Below are positions 15,262 to 24,185 of a DNA stretch of 64,000 nucleotides, one piece after another. The notes beneath the pieces are model-generated. The model ran no database searches and was not told the origin of the DNA. It saw only the letters and a program-made list of their open reading frames with translations. Origin of the DNA: an uncultured Lachnospiraceae bacterium (GTDB taxonomy: Bacteria; Bacillota; Clostridia; Lachnospirales; Lachnospiraceae); assembly GCA_910579935.1 (NCBI GenBank), contig CAJTVQ010000012.1, positions 20,844 to 84,843 of the forward strand. Direction: 5' to 3'. Made by a program: the position numbers and the translations under genes. Position 1 is the stretch's first letter; each line of letters starts with the position of its first letter.

Positions 15262-18200
15262 TCAATTTTCCATTCCACATCGCTTACCAGTATATGCATT
15301 ATAAATACGATCCCAAGTGTCAAATACATTTACGTATTTAAAAATAGGAAATGTATATCCCTCCGTAACATGTAAGTCAAATCCTTCTCCGTTATCAACA
15401 GATGCTGTAAGCCCATAATAACCTTCGTATGGCTTCTTATTTATGTCTCCCAAAAAATTTAAGTCAAGTCCCAAAACAGCCAAAATTGCTGGAAAAATAA
15501 CAGATCCGCCTATATCAGTTCCTTCCTTTTCCAAAGCATATATATCAGGAGCATTAGATATACTCGTAAATAACCCCCAAGCAATTGATTTTAGTCCTAT
15601 TGTCACTCCTGAACTTAATGTTCCCTGAATCCCCATATTTCCCTTTGTATCCATAGCCAAACCTATATTGCCACTAAACAACCAAAAACCGGGAGTAAGA
15701 GTCACACCTCCACCAAAAGAATATGTAAAATCATATTCCGCCAGATTATCCTTTACTATATGAACTGTACTGTCCGTGAATTCCATGCCAGCATCCATAC
15801 CTCGCCAGAATGCTTCTATACTGCCGTCCACCACCTCCTTCACATCATTTTTCACGGACTCAACTGCATTATAACATTCTATCTGCCAGGCAGTTATGGT
15901 ATGATTCACCTCATTGAGAAAATAATCCCATAAAATTTCATTTGCACCCATTTGCTGGACCGGTGTTCTCCCATCCAAATCCATATATCCCATGGGATTC
16001 CCCCAGCAATACCCGTACCGGTTCAGCGTTTTAGGCACTGCATGATTTCCCCTCAGCACATCCTCCGCCGTAAACCTTCCCATACCGGCTTTATACTCCC
16101 GTGCCTGGGCATAATAAGTCCCGCCTATATCATCATAGCGGTACCCCGTAAAACCGAACGGCTGGCTTTCCCCCTGTCTGCCGTAAGGCCGGCAAGTTTC
16201 GTTCCCGCTTTCCGGTCCGCCTGCATCCTCCCCGAATTCATCATATCCGTAAACGTCCCCCTTCCCGCTGCGGTACAATACGCGCAGCGGACTTCCCAGC
16301 TCATCCGCCAGGTAATAACGCGCCCCCCTGTCCGCGTCCTCCGTAATTGCAGCTCCATAATCCCAGTAGAACTTCTGCTTCCCCCTGCCGTTTTCCATCC
16401 ACAGCAGGTTATGGTATGGCTTCCCCATATCCAGCAGGTAGCTTTCCTTCCCTCTGCTTCCGTCCTTCCCCGTCCGCTGTCCGAGGGTATTATGGAAATA
16501 CACCGCCTTTTCCCCTTCACTATTCCATGCCTCTGCAAGCCGGTTCATGGCATTGAACCCGTAACCGTGGAGCAGCTCCCCGTTTTGGTACTCGCCCGTC
16601 AGGTTCCCCCTCCCGTCATGCGTATACGTTCTATGCAGGACACCGCCGTCCCGGAAAGTTCCCTCCGGCAGTCCTTCCTCCTGTTTCCAGTCTGTAACCT
16701 GCCGCTCCCACTTCTCCTGTATCCGGTTCAATGCGTCATATGCATAGTCATTCCTCGTCCCTCTCCCGTAATCTTCCATCCCCGTGCGGTTTCCGAAAGA
16801 ATCATAGCGGTAACTCCGCAGCATTTCCCCGTCCTTTTCCACGCCGGTCAGTCTGTGCAGTGCGTCATAGGTATAAAGGTACCGGCCGCTTTCCTCCTGC
16901 AGCCCGCTCCGCTTCTTTTCCATAACCGTCCGGTTTCCCATGGCATCATAACCATAACGGTACTGGTCAAGTATCCCCGAAGCATCTTCATGCACCAGCC
17001 CGCATAACAGTCCCTGTCCGTTATAATCCCATTTCGTACAGTATCCGCCGGAACTTTTCTTACCGGCAAGTCTCCCCTGCCCGTCATACCGGTATTGAAT
17101 CCACAGTGTATCCTGCCCCTTTGCCGTCCTTTTCATTTCCACGGGACGCAGCAGCCCGTCATAATCCCAGTCCGTCACCGTGCCGTCCGGATAAACCATT
17201 CTGCGTTTTTCCCCCATCTTTCCCCATTCATAACGCACGCTCCTGCCCTCATGGTCCGTGATGCCGGAAATCCTTCCCTGCCCGTCCCGTTCAAACCTTG
17301 TTTCACCCAGCCAGTCCCTGACCGCCGCAAGCTGTCCAAGCGGGGTATATTCAAACCCCGCCCTGCATCCGTCTCCGTAAAGGATGCTCTCCGTTTCCCC
17401 GCCCGCAGTGTAAGTGTACACAGTCGTCAGGCCGTCCCGGTCTTTCTTTTCTGTCACTCTTCCGAGCATATCATAACAGTATGCTTCCTCTCCGCCCAGG
17501 GCATCCCTTATGCGCGTCACCCGTCCGAAAACATCCCTTTCATATTCCGTGACGCGGTCGGCTTCCCCCGCCTTCCCGTGCTGGCAGATACGGGTAAGCC
17601 CGTCTGCCGCATCATAGGCATACTCCGTCCGGTTTCCAAGTGCATCCGTCACCATGCGCAGCTTACCGCCCACGGTATAGGCATACCGCGTTGTATTCCC
17701 ATTCGCATCCGTAATGGCCGTGATATTCCCCATTACGTCATAAGCATAGTATTTCGCCTGCTCTGCATTGCTTGAAATGCGCTGCACCCTTCCCAAGACA
17801 TCATAAGAATAAAACAGACTGTATCCCTGCCCGTCCGTTTTCCTGCTCACCCTGCCCAGCCCGTCATATTCATACATCATCTGTCTGCCGTCCGGATACA
17901 CCGTCTTCTCCAGCCTTCCGCCGGGCAGGTAGCTGTACCTTGTCGTACGTCCGGCTCCGTCCGTCACCGATACCGTCTGCCCCAGCGCATTATACTCATA
18001 GCGTGTGGTATTTCCATAAATATCCGTCTTTTCCGTCAGTTCCCCCGCTCCGTTGTAGCGGAATGTCCTTTGGTTTCCAAGCGCGTCCGTAATACGGCAT
18101 ACCTTGCCTGTCACGCTGTCATAGTCATAGAGCGTCCTTCCCTTTGAGGAATCCGTAACGGCAGTAACACGGTTCAGCGCATCATATTCGTAAGAAGTTT

Positions 18201-20310
18201 CCCTCAATATGCTATTCCCGTCCCCAACAGACACATGCAGCAAATTTCCGGCGCCATCATAGGTGTAATCCGTTACCGCCGCTTTCCCATCCTCCTGTTC
18301 CGGAGCCGTATGCCTCGCCTGCACCAAACGGTTATCCCTGTCATAGCGGTAACATGCCGTTAATCCCGTCGGAAAAATCATTTCCGCCAGATTTCCCGCC
18401 GCATCATACGCTGCCTTTGTACGGTTTCCTTCCTTGTCCGTAAATTTCTCCGGCCTGCCCATGGCATTATACTCCATGTCCACAGCGCTCCCGTCAAAAT
18501 CTTCCAGCCGTATCAGCTTACCGCTTCCGTTATAAGCATAACTCCTTACAGCTCCTTCCTGATTGGTAACAGCAAGCAGACGGCTCCCTGCATCGTATTG
18601 GTAACTTACGCAGTTTCCTTCCCCATCCGTTGTTTTTATGACACGGTTCAGCTCATCATAATCATACTGTACGGTACAGCCGTAGGAATCCGTAATACTC
18701 TGAATATTGCCCCTTGCATCATGGGAAATCCGTATACAGCTGCCATCCGGCAGGAGCATCCGTTCCGGCAGTCCGTTATCCCCGTATACGGTTTCCCTTG
18801 TACGGCCCAACGCATCCGTAACCTTTAAAAGCCGCCCTTTTCCGTCATAACTGTTCTTTCTTACCTCTTTCCCGTTTATGCTGGCGGATAAAAGCCGTCC
18901 CTTCCCATCACGGCGGAAAGCAGTATGTGTTCCAAGTGCATCCGTAATTCCCGTTAGATTCCCTCCTGCATCATAACTGTACCTTGTTCTGTTTCCATTC
19001 CTGTCCGTATAGCAAATTAACCGGTTATCATCATTATATTGGAACAATTCCTCACTGTCATTATAAACCGTCCTGATGTTCCGAAACCTGTCGTCACTCT
19101 CATAAGATACCATATACCCGTTCTGGTCTCTCTCATAAGTACACATCCCCTCATCGTCATAACAGAATTCCACCACGCCTCCATCCGGCGTCACCTGCTT
19201 CACTACCCGGTTTGCACTGTCATAAACATTCTTCACGCCCACGATCCCCCGCGGCGTGGTCACGCTCTCAAGCCGCAAGTTTTCGTTGTAACCATACGTA
19301 TAAACATATCCCATGGAATTTTGAAATTTCTGCAGTACACGGTAACTGTACCAGAGACGCACTTCCCTCCCCGTATGGTCATATACCCGGTACAGATTGC
19401 CTTCCCTGTTATATTCATAATGCAGCACGCCGCCGTTTGCCCCTTTTACCTCCGCAAGCTGGCCCTTATCATTATACAGGAACATATCCGTATTCCCATT
19501 CCTGTCTGTCATCGTACGGATGAACCCGTCGCTTCCGAAAGCATACTCCGTACTTCCTGTCACATAGCGGTATCCGTCCGTTTCTTTCTTCAGCAGACCC
19601 GCATCGCCGAATACCGGTGTATACAAATCCCCAAGCTTTGGACGATATAGGATTTCCCGTCCGTCCCCCAGATGGAGATGCACGGTTCCTTCCTTCTTCT
19701 GTTCTGCATACATCTCATAATTATGATGCCAGCCCTCTCCCAGACTTCCGCCTCTGTATTCATCCATGGAATTGTAATACATCCGGAATGAAATCTTAGT
19801 AACTCCCCCTATCACGAGATCCTCTTTCTCATAGAGGAAATTTCCCGTGTTCAGGTTAACCGGATCACGTCCGTACAGACATCCGTCCTTTTTTCCAAGC
19901 GAAGAAGCCAGCCGGTTCATTCCGTACCTGGCCAGATGAGCGCCCCAGTTGATCTTCCTCACCGCTCCCTGTCCGGAAGTCTCCGGCACAATGATGCCTC
20001 CCCTCTTGCACAGAAGCACACTGTCCATCGTAAGTGCGGTATGGCCGCTCAGTTTTTCCAGTTTCCAGGAATCTCCGCCGGTATTTTCCCACTGTTCGGC
20101 CAGCTTCATGAATCCTTTGCATACCTTCCCCTGCTGATTCATTTTGCATGTTCCGAAGTCGGTTATATTGATTTCCGCCAGGCAGTCCTTACAGTTCGCT
20201 TTTTTCTTCCCGTCCGCCCGGTAGCCGTGATCCGTCACTTTCAGGCTGCTGCATTTACTGCCGCATATACATTTCAGTCTCGCACCTTCTACCAAATAAC
20301 TTTTCCCCAT
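15262..20310 (-). CDS. RHS-repeat polymorphic toxin with PAAR-like (DUF4280) head
   Basis: A 1682-residue protein. Residues ~1-110 form a Cys-rich DUF4280/PAAR-like head (CICGSKC, CKDCLAEI, FGTCKM), which caps a spike. Then a DUF6531-like start (GRDPVNLNTGNFLYEKEDL), many YD repeats (G-x-x-x-x-x-Y-D-x-x-G-R type), and the RHS core near residues 1370-1447. The core ends NPMGYMDLDG, with Leu where most RHS proteins have DPxG. About 235 C-terminal residues after it are the variable toxin tip: a helical part, then Gly-rich strands (TYSFGGGVTLTPGFW, IGLAMDTKGNMGIQG). The tip is not recognised. Base composition drops at the tip, a sign of cassette exchange. Neighbours are spike proteins, putative chaperones and a candidate immunity gene. 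Confidence 0.9.
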   Translation of the reverse strand: MGKSYLVEGARLKCICGSKCSSLKVTDHGYRADGKKKANCKDCLAEINITDFGTCKMNQQGKVCKGFMKLAEQWENTGGDSWKLEKLSGHTALTMDSVLLCKRGGIIVPETSGQGAVRKINWGAHLARYGMNRLASSLGKKDGCLYGRDPVNLNTGNFLYEKEDLVIGGVTKISFRMYYNSMDEYRGGSLGEGWHHNYEMYAEQKKEGTVHLHLGDGREILYRPKLGDLYTPVFGDAGLLKKETDGYRYVTGSTEYAFGSDGFIRTMTDRNGNTDMFLYNDKGQLAEVKGANGGVLHYEYNREGNLYRVYDHTGREVRLWYSYRVLQKFQNSMGYVYTYGYNENLRLESVTTPRGIVGVKNVYDSANRVVKQVTPDGGVVEFCYDDEGMCTYERDQNGYMVSYESDDRFRNIRTVYNDSEELFQYNDDNRLICYTDRNGNRTRYSYDAGGNLTGITDALGTHTAFRRDGKGRLLSASINGKEVRKNSYDGKGRLLKVTDALGRTRETVYGDNGLPERMLLPDGSCIRISHDARGNIQSITDSYGCTVQYDYDELNRVIKTTDGEGNCVSYQYDAGSRLLAVTNQEGAVRSYAYNGSGKLIRLEDFDGSAVDMEYNAMGRPEKFTDKEGNRTKAAYDAAGNLAEMIFPTGLTACYRYDRDNRLVQARHTAPEQEDGKAAVTDYTYDGAGNLLHVSVGDGNSILRETSYEYDALNRVTAVTDSSKGRTLYDYDSVTGKVCRITDALGNQRTFRYNGAGELTEKTDIYGNTTRYEYNALGQTVSVTDGAGRTTRYSYLPGGRLEKTVYPDGRQMMYEYDGLGRVSRKTDGQGYSLFYSYDVLGRVQRISSNAEQAKYYAYDVMGNITAITDANGNTTRYAYTVGGKLRMVTDALGNRTEYAYDAADGLTRICQHGKAGEADRVTEYERDVFGRVTRIRDALGGEEAYCYDMLGRVTEKKDRDGLTTVYTYTAGGETESILYGDGCRAGFEYTPLGQLAAVRDWLGETRFERDGQGRISGITDHEGRSVRYEWGKMGEKRRMVYPDGTVTDWDYDGLLRPVEMKRTAKGQDTLWIQYRYDGQGRLAGKKSSGGYCTKWDYNGQGLLCGLVHEDASGILDQYRYGYDAMGNRTVMEKKRSGLQEESGRYLYTYDALHRLTGVEKDGEMLRSYRYDSFGNRTGMEDYGRGTRNDYAYDALNRIQEKWERQVTDWKQEEGLPEGTFRDGGVLHRTYTHDGRGNLTGEYQNGELLHGYGFNAMNRLAEAWNSEGEKAVYFHNTLGQRTGKDGSRGKESYLLDMGKPYHNLLWMENGRGKQKFYWDYGAAITEDADRGARYYLADELGSPLRVLYRSGKGDVYGYDEFGEDAGGPESGNETCRPYGRQGESQPFGFTGYRYDDIGGTYYAQAREYKAGMGRFTAEDVLRGNHAVPKTLNRYGYCWGNPMGYMDLDGRTPVQQMGANEILWDYFLNEVNHTITAWQIECYNAVESVKNDVKEVVDGSIEAFWRGMDAGMEFTDSTVHIVKDNLAEYDFTYSFGGGVTLTPGFWLFSGNIGLAMDTKGNMGIQGTLSSGVTIGLKSIAWGLFTSISNAPDIYALEKEGTDIGGSVIFPAILAVLGLDLNFLGDINKKPYEGYYGLTASVDNGEGFDLHVTEGYTFPIFKYVNVFDTWDRIYNAYTGKRCGMEN

Positions 20311-20331
20311 ATTCTTCTCCGTTTCTCTTAT

Positions 20332-20853
20332 CTAATACCTATTATTCCGCGCCGGCCTTCCTGCCGCTCCTGTAACTGTTACATCCGGTTCCGTCTCCCC
20401 GCATTCCCGCAGTTCCAATCCTACCGCCCCGCGGTCCAGCAGGCTTTCAGCAAGCTCCTCACAGATTCTGATTTCGTATCTCTCCCGCACTTTTACCCGG
20501 TACAGAACTGCGTTCTCCGCTTCCTCTCCTTCCGCCAGTATGGGACAATAATAAGATACACACACCTCTTTTCCGGCATCAAACAAAACCAGGTAAAAGA
20601 ACGGCATCCGCCTGTCATACATCCGGATCACCTCCATAGCCCCTTCCGATACCATCAGTACCGGGTCTGTCAGTATATCCGGATAAATGACATCCATCCC
20701 CGATTTCATTTCCAATATCAGATGTTCCGGAAGACTGCGGTAATCTTTCCGGTTTACCTTCCTTACATCCAGTTTTCCATACCAGCCCGTTACCTGCGGT
20801 ATCGGATTACCGCTTTGAACCGTAAGGGTGAAATATCTCTTTTCCATGTTCAT
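20332..20853 (-). CDS. Hypothetical protein, possibly Imm11/DUF1629-like
   Basis: A 173-residue soluble protein lying 21 bases before the RHS gene. The segment DPVLMVSEGAMEVIRMYDRR and the following strands loosely recall DUF1629/Imm11 folds; this is weak. Two starts are possible (20853 or ATG at 20847). It may be an adaptor for the RHS protein or an accessory immunity factor. Confidence 0.6.
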   Translation of the reverse strand: MNMEKRYFTLTVQSGNPIPQVTGWYGKLDVRKVNRKDYRSLPEHLILEMKSGMDVIYPDILTDPVLMVSEGAMEVIRMYDRRMPFFYLVLFDAGKEVCVSYYCPILAEGEEAENAVLYRVKVRERYEIRICEELAESLLDRGAVGLELRECGETEPDVTVTGAAGRPARNNRY

Positions 20854-20898
20854 TTTCCCCTTTCTTTCTGCTTTTGTCTGTTTTCTGTCTGCACAGAA

Positions 20899-21453
20899 TT
20901 ACAGTTTCGCCGCTTCTCCCCTCCATTTTCCGAAAAAAATAAAGAAATCTTCCGTCCGCTTCAGTTCCATATATTCCCTGCTGCCCCTGATTTCCTCCAG
21001 CATATCCCTGCACAGGGACTCCAGCGCCGCATAATAATATTCCGCATACCGGAGGCGGACCGCTTCCTCTTCATACCGGTATATCCGTGGATGTCTCTTT
21101 TGCAGTTGTTTTGTAATTTCCTCCATATCCTGCTCATATCGTTCGAAGAAGAGGAGCGGACGCCATACCGTTTCCGTCGGTTCCCGGTCCATATAAAATT
21201 CTTTTCCGTACAGGGTCAGCCGCAGTTCTCCTGTCCGCATCCGTATGACCCGGTGCAGATAACAGATACCGAGACTGGCCGCCTCCCTGTCCGTCTGCTG
21301 TCCCCATTGGCGGAACAGTCCTGCAAACGCCTCCGTCACGGCTTCCCTGCGCTCCTCTTTCCGATATTCTTTTTCCAGTTCCCTTATGCTGGCCGCAAAC
21401 CTTTCCCTGCCAAATGTTTCTGCATCCTCCATCAGTTTCTCCCTGTAAAACAC
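20899..21453 (-). CDS. Hypothetical protein in the spike operon
   Basis: A 184-residue, highly charged, mainly helical protein rich in Glu, Arg and Tyr, starting with GTG after GGAGGAGAC. No signal, membrane segment or known motif. It lies between the second spike gene and the small protein before the RHS gene, so it may help to load the effector onto the spike. Confidence 0.6.
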   Translation of the reverse strand: MFYREKLMEDAETFGRERFAASIRELEKEYRKEERREAVTEAFAGLFRQWGQQTDREAASLGICYLHRVIRMRTGELRLTLYGKEFYMDREPTETVWRPLLFFERYEQDMEEITKQLQKRHPRIYRYEEEAVRLRYAEYYYAALESLCRDMLEEIRGSREYMELKRTEDFFIFFGKWRGEAAKL

Positions 21454-21503
21454 TATAAGTCTCCTCCTTTAAAAGTCAGTTTTCGGGTTCCGCCTGCCGT
21501 GCC

Positions 21504-22901
21504 CTATTGTATCTTCAGCTCACCCCCGATAAAGGAAATACTGTTATCAAGCTGCAGGCTCGTTCCCTTCTGTTTCAGGTTCACCATGGAACTGCCTGCC
21601 ACCAGCAGCGAACCGGTCTCACTGGCAATCGTCACGTCTTCCGCCGCCTCCAGCATGACGGAATGAGCGCTGACGATATGGATGCCCTCCGCATCCGTCA
21701 GTTCTATGCGCGTCCCCTGATGATTGGTAATTACAATGGAATCGGGAGTGAAGCGCACTTCTTTCCGATATTTGCTTTTTAATACTTTATGTTCCGGATT
21801 TTTCCGATCCTCACTGTCCGTTTCCATATGGACGGAACTGCTCACAAAAGCATCCGCCTCCCGCTTCTCCGGTACCGTCAGCCGCACCTCGTCCCCCGGC
21901 TCCGGCATACAGTACCATCCCGTACCGTCCGGAGCAGAGTAAACGGTGGCATACGGATACCATACCTTCGCTTCCTGTCCGGCATTTTCATCTCCTGCAA
22001 CCGATACCTGCACCTTGTCTTCTTTTACGTTTACCACTTTGGCATCCAGCGTACACCCTGTCATCTTTTCCATCCATATCTCCGGCACCTTCATACCCTT
22101 CTCCCGCCGCAGATAACAGCAGTGCAGCAGTTCTCCGCCCTCATACCTGCTTTCCATCCTGTATATGGAGAATTTTCTCCCATACAGCATCGCATAATCC
22201 CCAATCCTGTGATGTTCCCTGTCTTCTATCATATATTCCAGAAAATCCGCTTCCGACACCGCCATTCCCTGACCGGCCTTCCTTCTGTATTCCCCCAGAT
22301 TCTTTCCCATCCGGTATTTGGCTCCTTCCGCAATCCGGAACTCTTCTCCCTCCGGAAGCCCATAGAAAAATTTCTCCCCTTTTACATAAGAAGCCGGTAC
22401 CAGAAACTGATTCTTCCGACTGGCCAGTCTCTTTAAAAATTCCCATTCCGTTTCATGATACTGAAGAACCAGTCCTCCCGTGGCTTCCTGAAACGGCTCG
22501 GCAAATATGACTCCTGCTTCTGCATATTCCTCTGTTATTTTCCTGAAAATTCCTTCATAATCCATGGACGGATCCTGAAAAGAACGCAGATGCGTTTTTT
22601 CATCCAGCAGACTGCTCCCTGTCATCACTTCAAGCGTCAGCTTCTTTTGATCATTGATGCGTGTTATGGAATAACCCGTTATGATTCCGTTAAATAAGAT
22701 CCGTATCTCACCGTCCGCACTCACCGCCTGCACCTGTTCCCACAATTCCCCCGACAGCATCCATGTATACTCTTCCTCTTCTTCATCCGCTATATGCCCA
22801 GCAATCACCATTCTTCCATGCCGGTTTATCTCTTCTTCTATCCGTAATTCCAAAATATCCAGAAACTCTATCGGTGCCGTCCTGATTTCATGCTCTCTCA
22901 T
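21504..22901 (-). CDS. VgrG-like / phage gpD-type spike protein 2
   Basis: 465 residues, starting at the ATG at 22901 after GGGAGG. The first ~250 residues look like the gp27/late-control-D fold (ITGYSITRIND..., FQDPSMDYEGIFRKITEEYAE, VLQYHETEWEFLKRLASR). An OB-fold follows (KVVNVKEDKVQVSVAG, YCMPEPGDEVRLTVP) and then a repetitive beta C-terminus (GIHIVSAHSVMLEAAEDVTIAS...). This is the plan of the spike tip of contractile injection systems, onto which a PAAR-type head docks. It and spike 1 (24178-25770) are paralogues. Confidence 0.85.
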   Translation of the reverse strand: MREHEIRTAPIEFLDILELRIEEEINRHGRMVIAGHIADEEEEEYTWMLSGELWEQVQAVSADGEIRILFNGIITGYSITRINDQKKLTLEVMTGSSLLDEKTHLRSFQDPSMDYEGIFRKITEEYAEAGVIFAEPFQEATGGLVLQYHETEWEFLKRLASRKNQFLVPASYVKGEKFFYGLPEGEEFRIAEGAKYRMGKNLGEYRRKAGQGMAVSEADFLEYMIEDREHHRIGDYAMLYGRKFSIYRMESRYEGGELLHCCYLRREKGMKVPEIWMEKMTGCTLDAKVVNVKEDKVQVSVAGDENAGQEAKVWYPYATVYSAPDGTGWYCMPEPGDEVRLTVPEKREADAFVSSSVHMETDSEDRKNPEHKVLKSKYRKEVRFTPDSIVITNHQGTRIELTDAEGIHIVSAHSVMLEAAEDVTIASETGSLLVAGSSMVNLKQKGTSLQLDNSISFIGGELKIQ

Positions 22902-23469
22902 CCATATCCTCCCATTCCTCATCCGCAGTCCTTATCGTCTGCATCATCTTCCATACCGCCGCTTTCCATCTGTCATACTCCCCAAAGGGACAATAAAACG
23001 TACCCAGAATCTCCTTTTCCCCTGTCCTGAAAAGAAAAATCACATTATATACCCTGTCATCTGCAGCAAAACTTTTATATTCCAGCCAATGTACTTTCAC
23101 CTCATCCCCTTCCGTACCCATGTCATAGCATACCGTGCGGTCATCCAGCTTTTCAAGCATCTTCTTTACCGGTTCCAGGGGGTTTTCCTCTCCCTCCTTC
23201 CAAAGAAATTCTGCTTCCTTCAGTTCCTGCAGGGTAATCCCTTCCGTGCGCTCTTCTGTCAGGAACATGGTCTCCGGGCGGTTCTCCGACCAGAAAATAT
23301 CCGCTGCCAACGTTCCTTCCACCGGCAGAAAAACCGCCGGAATCCGGATAATGCATTGGGAAAAGCGATGCCATTTTCCCATGTCCGTCTCACGATTTTC
23401 TTCCAGTTCCCTGATCTGTTCCATCTTTAACAGAAAGCAGTCTACATCTTCCTCGTCAATTTTTTCCAT
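22888..23469 (-). CDS. DUF1795/EagR-like putative effector chaperone 2
   Basis: 193 residues, no signal peptide. The order WHRFSQCIIRIPAVFLPV, then YNVIFLFRTGEKEILGTFYCPF, then WKAAVWKMMQTIR resembles the DcrB/PsbP (DUF1795) fold of EagR chaperones that protect RHS effectors before delivery. It overlaps the neighbours on both sides, so the operon is tightly coupled. Confidence 0.65.
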   Translation of the reverse strand: MEKIDEEDVDCFLLKMEQIRELEENRETDMGKWHRFSQCIIRIPAVFLPVEGTLAADIFWSENRPETMFLTEERTEGITLQELKEAEFLWKEGEENPLEPVKKMLEKLDDRTVCYDMGTEGDEVKVHWLEYKSFAADDRVYNVIFLFRTGEKEILGTFYCPFGEYDRWKAAVWKMMQTIRTADEEWEDMDERA

Positions 23470-23971
23470 TGCTTATCCTCCATGTCGGGAAACTCCGCCG
23501 TATAATGCTTCTCCATTTTATGGCCTCCGCTTCCGGATAGGTAAAAGTCAGCATCACCATACGGCCTTCCGCCGTACATATGGCTTTCACATGCTCTAAT
23601 CCTTTGCCTGTCATTTCCATCCGAAACCATCCCACGGAAATCTCCCCTTCCGCACACAGATAAACCGGGGAAATCCCGTATTCAGGAAACGCCTCCCCTG
23701 CCATTTCCCGTATCTCTTCCGCTGCCGGACGAACCCTGTCCGTCTCCAGCTTCCGCTCCGTAAACCGACCGGTCATCTGCACGCCGCCGCAGCCCTCCAG
23801 CAGAATGTCCGGCTGTTCCCCGCAGGGGTAATATCGGTGCATTTTCTCATCTCCCGTCTCCTGAAATCCTTCCGGCAGTTCCAGCTGCAAAGTCCCACCC
23901 AGCTTCATCGAGACCAGCCGGATGCTCTCCTGAATACACCCCTCGCTCTCTTTTGTGCAGAATATTCTCAT
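23456..23971 (-). CDS. DUF1795/EagR-like putative effector chaperone 1
   Basis: 171 residues from the ATG at 23971, which has GGAGGGAGGAAGAAC before it. The pattern LQLELPEGFQETG ... GRMVMLTFTYPEAEAIKWRSIIRRSF again fits the DUF1795/PsbP-like fold, so two related chaperone-type genes lie in tandem. The two may serve different ends of the RHS protein or different spikes. Confidence 0.62.
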   Translation of the reverse strand: MRIFCTKESEGCIQESIRLVSMKLGGTLQLELPEGFQETGDEKMHRYYPCGEQPDILLEGCGGVQMTGRFTERKLETDRVRPAAEEIREMAGEAFPEYGISPVYLCAEGEISVGWFRMEMTGKGLEHVKAICTAEGRMVMLTFTYPEAEAIKWRSIIRRSFPTWRISNGKN

Positions 23972-24185
23972 GTTCTTCCTCCCTCCGTTTAAAACAGATA
24001 CCAAACTCCTCTATGATCTGTTTCCGTCTCTGCAGAATCTTCTCCGCCCTCTGCCTCTTTGTATGGAATACTTTGTTTTCCAGTTCGCTGACAGCGCTGA
24101 TACGGCCGCTGACTGCATCCAGCCGGTTAATTTTATCTATGGCGGGGTTCTTTCCTACCCCTCCCGTTTCCATGGAATCAGCCAT
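23847..24185 (-). CDS. Small helical protein after spike 1
   Basis: 112 codons from the ATG at 24185 (GGAGG eight bases upstream), overlapping the spike 1 stop by eight bases. Residues ~15-75 are a charged helix, probably coiled coil (ISAVSELENKVFHTKRQRAEKIL). The frame runs 125 bases into the next gene, a long overlap, so the tail may not be functional or a frameshift may have occurred near 23970. Confidence 0.55.
   Translation of the reverse strand: MADSMETGGVGKNPAIDKINRLDAVSGRISAVSELENKVFHTKRQRAEKILQRRKQIIEEFGICFKRREEEHENILHKRERGVYSGEHPAGLDEAGWDFAAGTAGRISGDGR

Noticed and set aside
15952..17007. 351-codon open frame on the plus strand
   Set aside because: It is the shadow of the RHS repeats on the opposite strand; the translation is His/Pro/Arg-rich with no ribosome site or known motif.
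15970..19900. Regularly spaced similar DNA units that might suggest a tandem repeat or CRISPR-like array
   Set aside because: They encode the YD repeats of the RHS protein in frame; units are diverged and there are no identical repeats with spacers.
19936..21666. 576-codon open frame on the plus strand spanning three minus-strand genes
   Set aside because: It crosses the RHS head and two other well-supported genes with good starts; composition is Phe/His/Pro/Arg-rich as expected of an antisense shadow.
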